From: Kordia sp050633145
Lineage (GTDB): Bacteria > Bacteroidota > Bacteroidia > Flavobacteriales > Flavobacteriaceae
Assembly: GCF_050633145.1 (NCBI RefSeq)
Contig: NZ_JBOEFY010000025.1
Coordinates: forward strand, 1 to 64,000
DNA length: 64,000 nt
Direction: 5' to 3'
Shown: positions 17,479 through 26,891 of the stretch, in pieces
Layout of the letters: the number at the start of each line of letters is the position of its first letter
Numbering within the stretch: the stretch's first letter is position 1
Position numbers and translations under genes: made by a program
The notes under the pieces: generated by a model
Told to the model about the DNA's origin: nothing
Database searches by the model: none
What the model saw: the letters and a program-made list of their open reading frames with translations, nothing else

Positions 17479-18315
17479 TTAAGATACTTTACTAGGACTA
17501 AATCCGAATTTATTTTTAAACGCAATACTGAAGTTTGAAAGGTTGTTGTAGCCAAAATCTAGATAAATATCAGAAGGTTTACAATCTCCTTGTTCCAGCA
17601 TTTCTTTTGCTTTTTGTAGCCGTTTGTTTTGCAACCATTTCCCTGGAGAAACCTTATATTCTTTGATAAAATGACGTTTGAATGTAGACAAACTCATATT
17701 GCACAAAAAGGCAATCTCTTCCAGTTTTAAGTTGGAATGTATTTTACTTTCCACAATCTTTTTAAAAGAAGATGTTTCTTGAACGATTAACGATTCTAAA
17801 TACAATTTAAACGTGTTTCCGTATTTATTGATAAGATAGAGTAGGAGTTCTTCAAACTTTACAGAAAGTAAGTTTTCCATAAAAATTGCGGGCGCTTCAT
17901 TAATCGTAGCTAAAGAGTTTAAGTACGAAGTAATATACGCATCATTCCGAATAACAAAATACGGAACTTCATCTGTTAAGGTCTGTGTTGCTTTTGTATG
18001 TTTTTCTAAAAACTCTTTGAGTACTTTTTCGGAAAAGAACAAAAGCTTGCAATAATACACAGCTTCTGTTTCCAACAACTCTGTCCACAACCAATTTCCT
18101 TTTTTAAGTAGTAATGATTGATCTTTATTGACGGCAACCGAATTTCCAGCAAAGTGAACTTGCTTCTTTCCAACTTGTAAGAAGCTAAACATATTCATGC
18201 CCAAATTGACTTTGCTTTTCACAACATCATTCGTCATCTTAAAATCATAGACAAATACATCGGGTTTCTTTTTAATGTCTTTCAGATAGATTTCGGGAAT
18301 GTTTTCTATTGCCAT
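17479..18315 (-). CDS. AraC family transcriptional regulator
   Basis: 278 residues. The C-terminal 100 residues carry two helix-turn-helix motifs: NLKLEEIAFLCNMSLSTFKR followed by HFIKEYKVSPGKWLQNKRLQ, then PSDIYLDFGYNNLSNFSIAF. The N-terminal 170 residues form a cupin-like sensor region with no metal motif I can assign. The frame opens at MAIENIPEIYLKD. It lies 128 bases upstream of the HbpS-like gene on the same strand. The effector is unknown. Confidence 0.9.
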   Translation of the reverse strand: MAIENIPEIYLKDIKKKPDVFVYDFKMTNDVVKSKVNLGMNMFSFLQVGKKQVHFAGNSVAVNKDQSLLLKKGNWLWTELLETEAVYYCKLLFFSEKVLKEFLEKHTKATQTLTDEVPYFVIRNDAYITSYLNSLATINEAPAIFMENLLSVKFEELLLYLINKYGNTFKLYLESLIVQETSSFKKIVESKIHSNLKLEEIAFLCNMSLSTFKRHFIKEYKVSPGKWLQNKRLQKAKEMLEQGDCKPSDIYLDFGYNNLSNFSIAFKNKFGFSPSKVS

Positions 18316-18416
18316 GGAGTTACTAGCTTGTCGGTATTACGAAGTTCTTACTTATTTTTTAATAAGCAGTAATTTTTCTGAGTTTTAATTAAATTGATAA
18401 GTCGTGAAGAATAGCG

Positions 18417-18872
18417 TTACATATCAATTCTCCGTTCAAAACGTATTTTCCGAATTCCGTGGTCTGTGTCCCACTGTTTCACTTCTTTAAAACCAAACTT
18501 CAAGTATAATGTAGTTGCTGGACCATTATCTACGCCAGTTTCAACCATAAATAAATTGGAATCGAATGTATTAAAAACGAATTCCATTAGTTGTGATGCA
18601 ATTCCTTGTCGGAAGAATTTTGGAGCAACTACCAAACTCTGAATATGTGTCTGTTTTACAGTATGATGAATTTCAACAACTGCTGCCAGTTCATTGTTTT
18701 TTATGTAACCGAAAAATATGTTGTCACTATGTATAAAACTTTCTAATGGTCTTTTTAACGGAGGGAAATCAATAGCTTTTAACAATTTAGCTTCAACTGC
18801 ATACGAAACTTGAAAAACGGAACGTATTTCTGTAGCTGTTTCTTTGTTGGTATGTTGCAGTTTTTTGATCAT
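18417..18872 (-). CDS. GNAT family N-acetyltransferase
   Basis: 151 residues with the GNAT core: an N-terminal region around RSVFQVSYAVEAKLL, beta strand 4 with the acetyl-CoA loop QSLVVAPKFFRQGIASQLME (Q/R-x-x-G-x-G/A variant), and the C-terminal VETGVDNGPATTLYLKFGFKEVKQW. The start codon follows the SUFU-like gene stop by one base, so the two are translated from one message. Acceptor substrate not predictable. Confidence 0.85.
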   Translation of the reverse strand: MIKKLQHTNKETATEIRSVFQVSYAVEAKLLKAIDFPPLKRPLESFIHSDNIFFGYIKNNELAAVVEIHHTVKQTHIQSLVVAPKFFRQGIASQLMEFVFNTFDSNLFMVETGVDNGPATTLYLKFGFKEVKQWDTDHGIRKIRFERRIDM

Positions 18873-18873
18873 T

Positions 18874-19557
18874 TTATTTTCTTAAAAATTTTCCCCAAAT
18901 CGATTTTTTGGGAATTAGATTTTTCCTGTTTAAATTCAATACTTCTTTATTATTAGCCTTAATTATTAAATCTAATAATTTATGATACCCATTTTCTATT
19001 TTGAATTCTATTTCGTTTTTGTAAAGAGGAAAGATAGTGTAAATATTGATTTTCCGATCATTCTTATGAATCTCAGTAAAATCTTTTCCAAAAGTCACAG
19101 ATGGAAGGATTAATGCTCCTGCATATTTCGTTTCATTACTGTAAGGCGTAAAATCTTCATTAGCTTGAATTGTATGTCCTATTTCTATCCATGTATCATA
19201 ATAGTGAGGGAATCTCGCAGTTCGTTTCAGCATAGTAATAATCCAGTCGTTTTTCTTTTCACCTGTGTAAACCGAATCAAATTCAACTTCTTTTGGTATT
19301 ATAATCATCAATTCAGCAAATTCCGATTCTTTAGATGTATCCATCTTTAAAGTGCTCATTCCAGAAGTTAGGAGGATATTATAGGTTGAATTTTTAGGTT
19401 GTATAAAATACACATCTAAATGTAAGTCAAAAGTTGATATTTCATGAAAAACGGATGTTTGCGCATCACTGTAAAATGTATTCAAATGATTCCCAATCCA
19501 TTCAGCATGTTGATCATAATATTTTCTATTTGCAAAAGGATTTTTATATGTAGTCAT
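18874..19557 (-). CDS. Suppressor-of-fused (SUFU) domain protein
   Basis: 227 residues. The segment NILLTSGMSTLKMDTSKE followed by FAELMIIIPKEVEF, then a WI-x-x-L-K-x-x-ARFPHYYDTWI region, is the bacterial SUFU family pattern. Bacterial SUFU proteins are proposed immunity proteins in polymorphic-toxin loci, though solitary genes like this one are widespread. It is paired with a GNAT gene (one-base gap). No toxin is adjacent. The 379 bases upstream are non-coding. Confidence 0.8.
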   Translation of the reverse strand: MTTYKNPFANRKYYDQHAEWIGNHLNTFYSDAQTSVFHEISTFDLHLDVYFIQPKNSTYNILLTSGMSTLKMDTSKESEFAELMIIIPKEVEFDSVYTGEKKNDWIITMLKRTARFPHYYDTWIEIGHTIQANEDFTPYSNETKYAGALILPSVTFGKDFTEIHKNDRKINIYTIFPLYKNEIEFKIENGYHKLLDLIIKANNKEVLNLNRKNLIPKKSIWGKFLRK

Positions 19558-19936
19558 GTATTTGTTTCTTTTTGGAATACTTCTTTATTTTTTAGAATTT
19601 AATTAATTTCATGTTGTTCTAAATTGTCACTACAAGAGCATAGTAAAAATTCGTTTTTGAATTTTCACATAGGTTATGTTATTTTTCATAATTATTCAAT
19701 AATAACGTCTTAATTACTTTCAGAAAAATCAATTATTATTAAATGTGAATTTAATACAAGAAGTCATTCATGTTCGTATAAGTGATTCAAAATAAAATTT
19801 TTATCAGTTCGAGCAAACCGAGAACCTAAGTCTAAGATGTGTTTCAATTGAATCTGATAATACTCGATTTTATAATTATACAAAATTTTAAATATTAATT
19901 ATGTATTGGAGATTTCTAGAAACTTTTTGATACTTT
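19558..19936. other. Gene-free AT-rich stretch between SUFU and the Roco gene
   Basis: No open frame with coding character on either strand, no clear hairpin with T-run, and no repeat found elsewhere. It holds the leader of the SUFU gene and the 3' end region of the Roco gene. Confidence 0.5.
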
Positions 19937-22345
19937 TTATGTATAACAATCCCTTTCGTCTTCGATTCTTTGAATATTAATTTTTATTCTTTCTAAATTT
20001 TCACTAAATTTTAGAGTTACTTTATCGTCATAATTTTTTTCGTTAATTAATCTATCATATCTTTGCTTATAACATTTTTTATAACAATCTTTAATAGAAA
20101 ATTTAAATTCAAGGCTGTTGTAACCTAATATTAATAATGCCAAAATTATAGAAATTAATGGTAAAACAAATCTTTGATTAGGAAATAGAGAAACAAAAAT
20201 AATTGCAATTAGAATTAGCGTCGCAATTAACGTTATTATCAAATTTTTTCTTGAAATTTTTTTAAATGAAGCATATTGATTAGCCTCTAATTCAATTTCT
20301 TTTCTGATTTTTGTTTGTTTAAATAACTTTTTTTTAGCTTGAGTTTCTTTTTTTCTTAAACTTATTAACTGATCATTTAATTTTGATATATTTATTTCTT
20401 TATTTCTTTGTTGTTCTGTAGAGTATAGCTCATTGTATTTTTCTGTAGTTGATTTTCTTTTTATTTCTGCTTCAATCCCGTTTAGTAATGGCTTTACATC
20501 AGTATAGCCATAGTCTTCAATGAATATTTCTTTTTTACCTTCTCTTTCTAATTGAATCAAGGATTTATAGCTCGTTGTATATTTTTCATTTCCTGGAATT
20601 GGTACAATAATTTTAGGTTGTTCTCCTTTAATATTGCTATGTAAGATATTTAGCTCGTCTCTCACAGTATCTAGTAAATCTCTTCTTGTTTCCTTATGTC
20701 CAATGATATAGATATATAATGTTTTTTTTCTACTATTTAATTTTACTAATGCCTTATTTCCATTTTTTTCAATTATAATACCAGATCTCCAATACCAACT
20801 TTCATCACCTTCTATATGTCTACTTAAATTATGAATTCTAGCAATAAAATGGGGCATTATTGATTTAGTCATGTATTCATATTTATAATATAATTGCAGA
20901 CTATTATCAAATTCATTTCCAATATAGGGTTGTTTTTCTGGGAGAAGGTCTGGAATCAAAAATTCAGTATCTTTCAGGGAAAAGCATAATTCAAACTGTT
21001 TCATTAATCCTAGAATCACGTTCTCTTTCCCCTGATAATCTCCTGAAGTTTCAAGAATTTTTTTAATTTCTTCTAAAGTGACTTTACCTTGTTTTTGAAA
21101 TAATTCATTTGAATTTATTATATCATATATTCCTTTTGTTACCCATTCAGGTTTTAGCACATTTGTTGTATGGGGATTATCTTTTTCTCCATAATTGAAA
21201 GCTATGCCTAAATCCTTCAAAAGTTTTAATAAACTAATTTGATCAGTATTATTATCAACAGCATTCTTTTTACATATGTTATAATATTTACTTAAATTGA
21301 TATAATTATCTTCTATGTTTTCTACTTCTGTTTTAACAGAAATCCAACTGTCTAATATTTTATCTTGAAGAATATTTATTTCTTTTAAAGATTCAAATAT
21401 TTCATTCTTAAGATCTTCTATACCTATTCCTTCCTTTGAAGAAGTTCTAATAACAGCTTTTAAATTTTCTGGATAATCATCTTTTAATCTAAATTCATCT
21501 GGATCAAAATTCCCATCATCACATCTGCTCAAAACTAGAATTACAGGTGAATTTCCTCCATATGTCTTTATTAACTCTAACCAATCTTCAATCTTACCAT
21601 TGATATCATCTTCTCTAGAGTTCCATAACAAAAGATAAAGTGTCCTTTCAGTCATGAAAAATTGATGCATGGCTCTCATTATTTCTTGACCTCCAAAATC
21701 CCAAATATTTATTTTGTAATTTTCATAATTCCACGCAGTTATGTCAATCCCTCTGGTTATTCCTGTTCTTCCAGAAAATGTGTCTTTAGTAAGTTTTTCA
21801 ACTAAGGCCGTTTTTCCAGAGTTTGCTTCTCCCAACAAGATCATTTTAACCTCATTTAGACTGGTATTATTTCCCTTTTTGAATTTTAATAAAAAACTTA
21901 TAATTTCTTTTGGGGTTTGGCTTAATATTTCATCAGGAATCCCAAAATCATTGTCAGATAATTCCAGAAAATCAAGGTCTCCAAAACTTTTAATTCCATC
22001 TTCTATACTACTTATTTTATTATTTGATAAGCTTAAACTTCTCAAGGTTTTCATCTCATAAAGAACTTTGGGAATTTCATGAAAATTATTATCATCAAGA
22101 ATCAAACGTTTTAAATTTGATAAATTTTTAAAATTTTCAGGAAGAAATTTAAGTTTGTTAGAATGTAAACAAAGTATCTCTAAGTGTTTTAAATCACAAA
22201 CTTCAACAGGTAACTCAGTTAAATTACCTAAGTGAATATGTAGCGCTTTTTCTTTTAGTTCTGCATTTTGAAGAATTAACTTTTTAGCTTCTTCAAATGG
22301 AGATAAGTTTTCATTTTCAATAGAATTTCTTTTTCTTTTTGCCAT
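19937..22345 (-). CDS. Roco protein: LRR-Roc-COR GTPase with C-terminal membrane helices
   Basis: 802 residues. About 35-140 hold leucine-rich repeats (LEILCLHSNKLKFLPENFKN, LKRLILDDNNFHEIPK). The Roc GTPase follows: Walker A GEANSGKT at 172-179, G3 WDFGGQE around 215-221, and G4 SRCD around 273-276 in place of the usual NKxD. A COR-like dimerisation domain spans roughly 320-600 (KPEWVTKGIYDIINS). Then come a coiled, Lys/Glu-rich segment and two membrane helices around 693-735, with a charged tail. Roco GTPases switch through COR-mediated dimerisation; bacterial roles are mostly unknown. The gene is visibly more AT-rich than the nuclease/repressor pair beside it, suggesting separate acquisition. 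Membrane anchoring at the C-terminus could make it an effector or stress switch. Confidence 0.85.
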   Translation of the reverse strand: MAKRKRNSIENENLSPFEEAKKLILQNAELKEKALHIHLGNLTELPVEVCDLKHLEILCLHSNKLKFLPENFKNLSNLKRLILDDNNFHEIPKVLYEMKTLRSLSLSNNKISSIEDGIKSFGDLDFLELSDNDFGIPDEILSQTPKEIISFLLKFKKGNNTSLNEVKMILLGEANSGKTALVEKLTKDTFSGRTGITRGIDITAWNYENYKINIWDFGGQEIMRAMHQFFMTERTLYLLLWNSREDDINGKIEDWLELIKTYGGNSPVILVLSRCDDGNFDPDEFRLKDDYPENLKAVIRTSSKEGIGIEDLKNEIFESLKEINILQDKILDSWISVKTEVENIEDNYINLSKYYNICKKNAVDNNTDQISLLKLLKDLGIAFNYGEKDNPHTTNVLKPEWVTKGIYDIINSNELFQKQGKVTLEEIKKILETSGDYQGKENVILGLMKQFELCFSLKDTEFLIPDLLPEKQPYIGNEFDNSLQLYYKYEYMTKSIMPHFIARIHNLSRHIEGDESWYWRSGIIIEKNGNKALVKLNSRKKTLYIYIIGHKETRRDLLDTVRDELNILHSNIKGEQPKIIVPIPGNEKYTTSYKSLIQLEREGKKEIFIEDYGYTDVKPLLNGIEAEIKRKSTTEKYNELYSTEQQRNKEINISKLNDQLISLRKKETQAKKKLFKQTKIRKEIELEANQYASFKKISRKNLIITLIATLILIAIIFVSLFPNQRFVLPLISIILALLILGYNSLEFKFSIKDCYKKCYKQRYDRLINEKNYDDKVTLKFSENLERIKINIQRIEDERDCYT

Positions 22346-22395
22346 GTTATAAAATATTACATAAATATAAGAAATTACATATTAATTTGAAAAAG

Positions 22396-23778
22396 TTATC
22401 CAACTCCAAAAACCAAACTACTCTGCACATGCACATCCAACAACACCTTCCGTAAAATTCGTTGTACATCGATATTGTCTTTTTGTTTGATTAAATGATG
22501 TTCCAATTCGTCTGTATGACTGATTTGCAAATCGTGATCTACAAAGCCATAACCGAGATACAAACCGTTTTTGACGATGACAAATGCTTCTTCATTGCTG
22601 TTTCTGCCTTTTTGCTTAATCACTACATTTTGAGAAGATTCTTTGCTATGATCAATAGCTTGTTGTACACGTTCGTTATAGGTTTCTACGGTTTCTTCAT
22701 TCTTGCAAATTCCTTTACAGGACTGAATCATAAAGTGTGAACATTCTTGCACGTTTTCTTGCAAATGACAGTATTTCGGGCACAATTCAAATTGTATACA
22801 TAAACGTTCCAAATAGGTTCTGCAATCGCGAATGTTGTAAAAAACAATCAAAGGATCCTGAATTATTTTGGCATCATTAATCGCTAAATGCCGCACACCA
22901 CGACGATCTGCATATTCAAAAATGGCAAAGCGTTTAGGTGCTCGCTTAGAAGCTATATTGTATTGCGGATAGTGATGTTTAATCGCGGCATCTTCCATCA
23001 ATAAAGCAATCAATTCGCTTCCAGATAATTCGTGATCTATATCAGCAGTTTCACGACATAAATCGAGTTCTTTTTTAGATTTGTTATAGAAATGACTCAA
23101 CACACGTTTTTGAATGTTTTTTGCCTTTCCGACATAAATAATCTTCCCTTTTTTATTCTTAAAATAATACACGCCAGGTTGCGTAGGCAAGTCTTCAAAA
23201 ATTTTACTTGGCAAATGTGGAGGCAAGGTTGCTTCTTTCGATTCACGCTTTAAGAATTGCTGAAACGTAGCTTCGGCTTCATCTTTCGTCAACAGCAGTT
23301 GAAACAAAATAACCGTTGCAGCTGCATCGCCTCTTGCTCTATGTCTGTCGGAAATATGAATGCTTAAGGATTTACACAGTTTCCCCAAGCTATAGGATTT
23401 AAATCCGGGAATGAGCGTACGCGACAAGCGAACTGTACAGAGTTTTTTTCGACGAAAGTCAATATCAATTGCTTTGAATTCGTTGCGAATCACGTTGTAA
23501 TCAAAATTGACATTGTGCGCTACAAATATGGTGTCTTTTGTAATGCTCAATACATTGTCAGCAATTTCAGCAAATGTTGGCGCATCAGCAACCATTGCAT
23601 TATCAATTCCTGTCAAAGCCGTAATATGTGTCGGAATCAACGCATTCGGATTCACCAAAGAAGTAAATTCATCTACAATCGTTTCTCCATCAAATTTAAA
23701 AATAGAAATCTCCGTAATTTGGTTGCTACGTCCAGTCGTTTCAACATCAATAATCGTATATAGTTGGGTTTTCGACAT
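22396..23778 (-). CDS. DEDDh exonuclease fused to GIY-YIG nuclease (DnaQ-UvrC/Cho-like)
   Basis: 460 residues. Residues 1-170 are a DnaQ-type 3'-5' exonuclease: IIDVETTGRSNQITEI (ExoI), FVAHNVNFDYNV (ExoII) and HRARGDAAAT (ExoIII with the DEDDh histidine). Residues about 195-280 are a GIY-YIG endonuclease: QPGVYYFKNKKGKIIYVGKA, then a KRVLSHFY arginine segment and a Glu in ELIALLMEDAAIK. The rest resembles the C-terminal part of UvrC/Cho proteins, with several cysteines (CPKYCHLQENVQEC). Such fusions are common in Bacteroidota and are annotated as exonuclease-domain proteins. It follows the S24 repressor by two bases, so the pair forms one transcript with likely damage-responsive control. Confidence 0.88.
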   Translation of the reverse strand: MSKTQLYTIIDVETTGRSNQITEISIFKFDGETIVDEFTSLVNPNALIPTHITALTGIDNAMVADAPTFAEIADNVLSITKDTIFVAHNVNFDYNVIRNEFKAIDIDFRRKKLCTVRLSRTLIPGFKSYSLGKLCKSLSIHISDRHRARGDAAATVILFQLLLTKDEAEATFQQFLKRESKEATLPPHLPSKIFEDLPTQPGVYYFKNKKGKIIYVGKAKNIQKRVLSHFYNKSKKELDLCRETADIDHELSGSELIALLMEDAAIKHHYPQYNIASKRAPKRFAIFEYADRRGVRHLAINDAKIIQDPLIVFYNIRDCRTYLERLCIQFELCPKYCHLQENVQECSHFMIQSCKGICKNEETVETYNERVQQAIDHSKESSQNVVIKQKGRNSNEEAFVIVKNGLYLGYGFVDHDLQISHTDELEHHLIKQKDNIDVQRILRKVLLDVHVQSSLVFGVG

Positions 23779-23780
23779 GA

Positions 23781-24548
23781 TTAAGACATTCGTTTTACCG
23801 CTTCCAACTCTACTTGCAATTCGCGAAACATTGCCATAATACTGCTTAATTTCAACTCTTTTTCGTCATATTCTTGTGTGTTGATGCAACAGGTGAATTC
23901 CCAAAGTTCCAATACTTGCTCCATCGGAACATGATATGCTTCGTACGCTTTATTGTCACTACTGAGTAATAAACCTTGTCCTGTAAAATGCTTAGAAACG
24001 CGTTTGTATACCAAACCATCGTTTTTCGTTAATACAATGTAGGTGCGACCATCTTTGAGATCATTGACATCATCAACAAATTTTGCAACGATGTACGAAC
24101 CATCTTTTACAGGCAACATGGAATCTCCTTTTATCGGAAAAGCTCTGTGTGTTCCCGTTGGTAAAAACGGTAGTTTTATTTTTTCTAATTGCTCAATATA
24201 TTCAGGGTCGGCATAACCAGCTAAATAACCAGCGGATGCTTTTGTTGGAATGATTTCAATGAGTTCTTCATTATTTTCATCGACCGTAATCGGAAATAAT
24301 AAACGTTGATTTCCCACTTGCATAAACGAAGTGTCTTTGGCTTGTGTGAGATCGTTTTTGACTAAAATATCAATAGGCAATCTAAAATAGTCTGACAAAT
24401 CAATTAAGCGATCAATTGGCGGTTCGGAACGACCTTCTTCATAAGAGCCAACCATAGAACGTGACCAACCTAAATCTTCTGCAAAGCGTTCTTGAGAGAA
24501 ACCTTTGAGTGATCGTAAATGTTTTATGTTTTTTTGAATATTTCGCAT
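23781..24548 (-). CDS. XRE-HTH / S24 peptidase repressor (LexA/CI-like)
   Basis: 255 residues. The N-terminal helix-turn-helix is KGFSQERFAEDLGWSRSMVG at 15-34. The C-terminal half is an S24 autopeptidase: a candidate Ala-Gly cleavage site at A106-G107 (KASAGYLAGY), Ser143 in IKGDSMLPVKDG, and Lys182 in LVYKRV. In the family, RecA-stimulated self-cleavage splits the DNA-binding and dimer domains and relieves repression. The nuclease gene starts two bases downstream. The 236-base upstream gap contains a perfect 14-bp palindrome flanked by an inverted repeat, suitable for autoregulation. Whether this protein responds to RecA or to another cue is not shown by sequence. Confidence 0.88.
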   Translation of the reverse strand: MRNIQKNIKHLRSLKGFSQERFAEDLGWSRSMVGSYEEGRSEPPIDRLIDLSDYFRLPIDILVKNDLTQAKDTSFMQVGNQRLLFPITVDENNEELIEIIPTKASAGYLAGYADPEYIEQLEKIKLPFLPTGTHRAFPIKGDSMLPVKDGSYIVAKFVDDVNDLKDGRTYIVLTKNDGLVYKRVSKHFTGQGLLLSSDNKAYEAYHVPMEQVLELWEFTCCINTQEYDEKELKLSSIMAMFRELQVELEAVKRMS

Positions 24549-24572
24549 AACGTTTGGGTTTAAAATCTACGG

Positions 24573-24664
24573 TATACTATTTATGATTTGAATTTATGGT
24601 GAAAGAAAATGAACGTTTGTATTCCGGAATACTTCAAACTTTAAATAGTATAGCTACAAATATA
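24573..24664. promoter_or_regulatory. Operator/promoter region of the S24 repressor
   Basis: An 11-bp inverted repeat (tatactattta at 24573-24583 and taaatagtata at 24642-24652) encloses the perfect 14-bp palindrome gtattccggaatac (24619-24632). A minus-strand TATATTTG at 24657-24664 fits the Bacteroidota -7 element and would drive the repressor gene. A related ctatttgtagc lies 21 bases further upstream. The nesting suggests cooperative binding by the repressor. No other gene in the window shares these sites. Confidence 0.6.
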
Positions 24665-24784
24665 AGTAAATGATGCTACAAATAGAAGTTATTTATTGAA
24701 ACTACAGATTTTTGTTGTTTTGACTGTTAATCTGCGAGTTTGTTGATTTGTCAATATGAAATACCTTTTTGTAGAAATTAAGTG

Positions 24785-25195
24785 CTATTGAAGCTCTTCA
24801 AGTAAGTCTAATAAATACAAAACACGTTCGCGCAAGTGCCGTTTTTCATAAGTTACTACAGCTGCACGCGCCATGCTTCCGCCTTGATACTGCTTTTGGT
24901 AGTATGCATAGTAGAATTTTAAATTCGCCTTATGAAATGCCAACCATTTTTTCTGAGAAGCTTCTAATAAATCAAAATTTGATAATTTCGGATTGGCTTT
25001 TAATTGCTTTAATACCTTTGATAATTCAGTTTTCCATGAAGCCAAAGCTGCTTGTTCACATTTAATGCTTCCAATAGTTGTTGGCACAGCATTTTCTAAA
25101 CATTTGCTGTTTTCTTTGTCGATTGGATGTGTATATTCTTGGCTAAAACTAATATGGATAGTGAGTAGAATGAAGAAGAAAGCAAATTTTTTCAT
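24785..25195 (-). CDS. LprI-like (DUF1311) secreted protein
   Basis: I start at the ATG at 25195, giving 136 residues with signal peptide MKKFAFFFILLTIHISFSQ; two further in-frame ATGs lie upstream. The mature domain fits the lysozyme-inhibitor LprI family: an N-terminal pair of cysteines, WKTELSKVLKQLKANPKLS, then LLEASQKKWLAFHKANLKFY and a GGSMARAAVVTYEKRHLRER helix. LprI binds lysozyme in mycobacteria, but most DUF1311 proteins are uncharacterised. Location would be periplasmic. Confidence 0.78.
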   Translation of the reverse strand: MKKFAFFFILLTIHISFSQEYTHPIDKENSKCLENAVPTTIGSIKCEQAALASWKTELSKVLKQLKANPKLSNFDLLEASQKKWLAFHKANLKFYYAYYQKQYQGGSMARAAVVTYEKRHLRERVLYLLDLLEELQ

Positions 25196-25432
25196 GAGAA
25201 AAAGATAGTATATTTTCATGAATGTAGCAATTTGAAGTATAGAATTGAACATGAAAGTAAAAGTGCATCTCGATACAATTTTCTCCGTTTTACTGCGAAA
25301 ATCACTCGATGTGACGATTTGATTTCAAATCTCTTTTTTACATGTTACATTCTGCGCGTCGAAATGTACGCAGAAATCCAGTCTTCAAAAATTAATAAAT
25401 CGTCAGATCAACAAATATACGAATCAACAAAA

Positions 25433-26785
25433 TTACTTTCTTCTTTTCTTATTTCTAAGATTAAAGTTTTTGTCACCTTTCGTTTTTGGCTTTTTGTATT
25501 TTTTTGCGATTTCTCTTCGATACGAACCACCTTGATTGGTTTTCTTATTTTTCTCTTTCTTTTCGTGAAAACCTTTGGCCAATCCTTCTGTTTTTGACGG
25601 ATTGTTGTTTTCGCGAACATGCGTTTGTTCTTCAGGAGCTAGTTCGTTTGAAATAGAAACTTCTTCAGGAAACTCCAATGCTGGAATTTCGTAGTTCATT
25701 AGCGTTTCAATTGCTTCCTTATACTCTCGTTCTTTTTCGGTGTAAAATAAAATAGCATTTCCTTTGGCTTGCGCTCTACCAGCTCTACCAATTCGGTGCA
25801 TGTAATTTTCTGGATAGTTTGGCGTATTAAAGTTGAATACATGCGTAATTTGATCTAAATCCAAACCACGTGCCATTACATCGGTTGCAACTAAAATTCT
25901 GTTTTCTCCAGCATTGAAATTTTCGATAGAACGAATTCTGTAATTTTGTGTTTTATTGGAGTGAATCACAGCAACATCGTCACCAAAATCTTGTCGTAAA
26001 CATTCAAACAAACGATCGGCAATGCGTTTGTTAGAGATAAAAACCAACACTTTGCTATAGGTTTCTTTATCTTTTAGAATATGTGTGAGTAAGTTTACTT
26101 TCGTATAAAAGTTTCGAACCGAATAACAGGTTTGCGAAATATTGTCTAACGGCGTTCCACTTACTGCAATCGAAATTTTATGTGGCGCTCTAAAGAAATC
26201 GTCAATTAATAAATTTACATCATCGGTCATTGTTGCCGAAAACATGATGTTTTGTCGTTGGTCTGGTAGCAATTCGAAGATATTGGTAATCTGAAAACGA
26301 AATCCTAAATCTAACATCACATCAACCTCATCAATCACTAACTTCTTGATTGCTTTTAGTTGCAATGCTCTACTTAATACCAAATCGTACAAACGTCCAG
26401 GAGTTGCTACGATGATGTCTGCGCCTTGTTGTAAACTTTGCGCTTGTGCATTCATGTTAACGCCACCATATACACCTACAATTCGAACATTGATGTATTT
26501 GGCAAATGCTTCAATTTGTTCTACGACTTGAATCACTAATTCACGTGTTGGGACTAAGACTAAAATTCGCGGATTGACTTGCTTCGAAAATTTTAAATCG
26601 CGCAACAAAGGCAACATATACGCGAACGTTTTTCCTGTTCCTGTTTGCGCAATTCCAACCACATCTTTTCCTCCACGAATTACAGAAAAAGATTCTTCTT
26701 GAATTGGTGTTGGTGTTGTAAAACCTAAGTCTTCAATTGCGAAATGCAATTGTTTTGATAAGTCAAGATCCTGAAAAGTAGACAT
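25433..26785 (-). CDS. DEAD-box-type ATP-dependent RNA helicase (motif II is DEVD)
   Basis: 450 residues from the ATG at 26785. It has the Q motif region PTPIQEESF, motif I AQTGTGKT, Ia PTRELVIQV, III SATM, V ATDVMARGLD and VI HRIGRAGRA. Motif II reads DEVD (VIDEVDVMLDLGF) instead of DEAD, which keeps the two acidic residues that bind magnesium. The C-terminal 90 residues are a basic Lys/Arg tail, as in cold- and ribosome-assembly helicases of the RhlE/CsdA type. Cytoplasmic. The specific RNA is not predictable. The gene stands alone. Confidence 0.92.
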   Translation of the reverse strand: MSTFQDLDLSKQLHFAIEDLGFTTPTPIQEESFSVIRGGKDVVGIAQTGTGKTFAYMLPLLRDLKFSKQVNPRILVLVPTRELVIQVVEQIEAFAKYINVRIVGVYGGVNMNAQAQSLQQGADIIVATPGRLYDLVLSRALQLKAIKKLVIDEVDVMLDLGFRFQITNIFELLPDQRQNIMFSATMTDDVNLLIDDFFRAPHKISIAVSGTPLDNISQTCYSVRNFYTKVNLLTHILKDKETYSKVLVFISNKRIADRLFECLRQDFGDDVAVIHSNKTQNYRIRSIENFNAGENRILVATDVMARGLDLDQITHVFNFNTPNYPENYMHRIGRAGRAQAKGNAILFYTEKEREYKEAIETLMNYEIPALEFPEEVSISNELAPEEQTHVRENNNPSKTEGLAKGFHEKKEKNKKTNQGGSYRREIAKKYKKPKTKGDKNFNLRNKKRRK

Positions 26786-26891
26786 AACCGTGTAAATTTT
26801 GCGCAAATGTAGTGTATTTCATCGCTTTAGCGTGATGAAAGTAGATTTTATTGTTTTCTTACTTAAGATGAATCGTTTCTTATGTTATGTA

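Noticed and set aside
25232..25597. Plus-strand frame near the helicase 3' end
   Set aside because: Largely antisense to the Lys/Arg-rich helicase tail; its Phe/Leu-rich product is the mirror of AAA/AAG codons.
25433..26785. DEVD in motif II taken as loss of helicase function
   Set aside because: Both acidic residues of the motif are kept and every other helicase motif is intact, so activity is expected.
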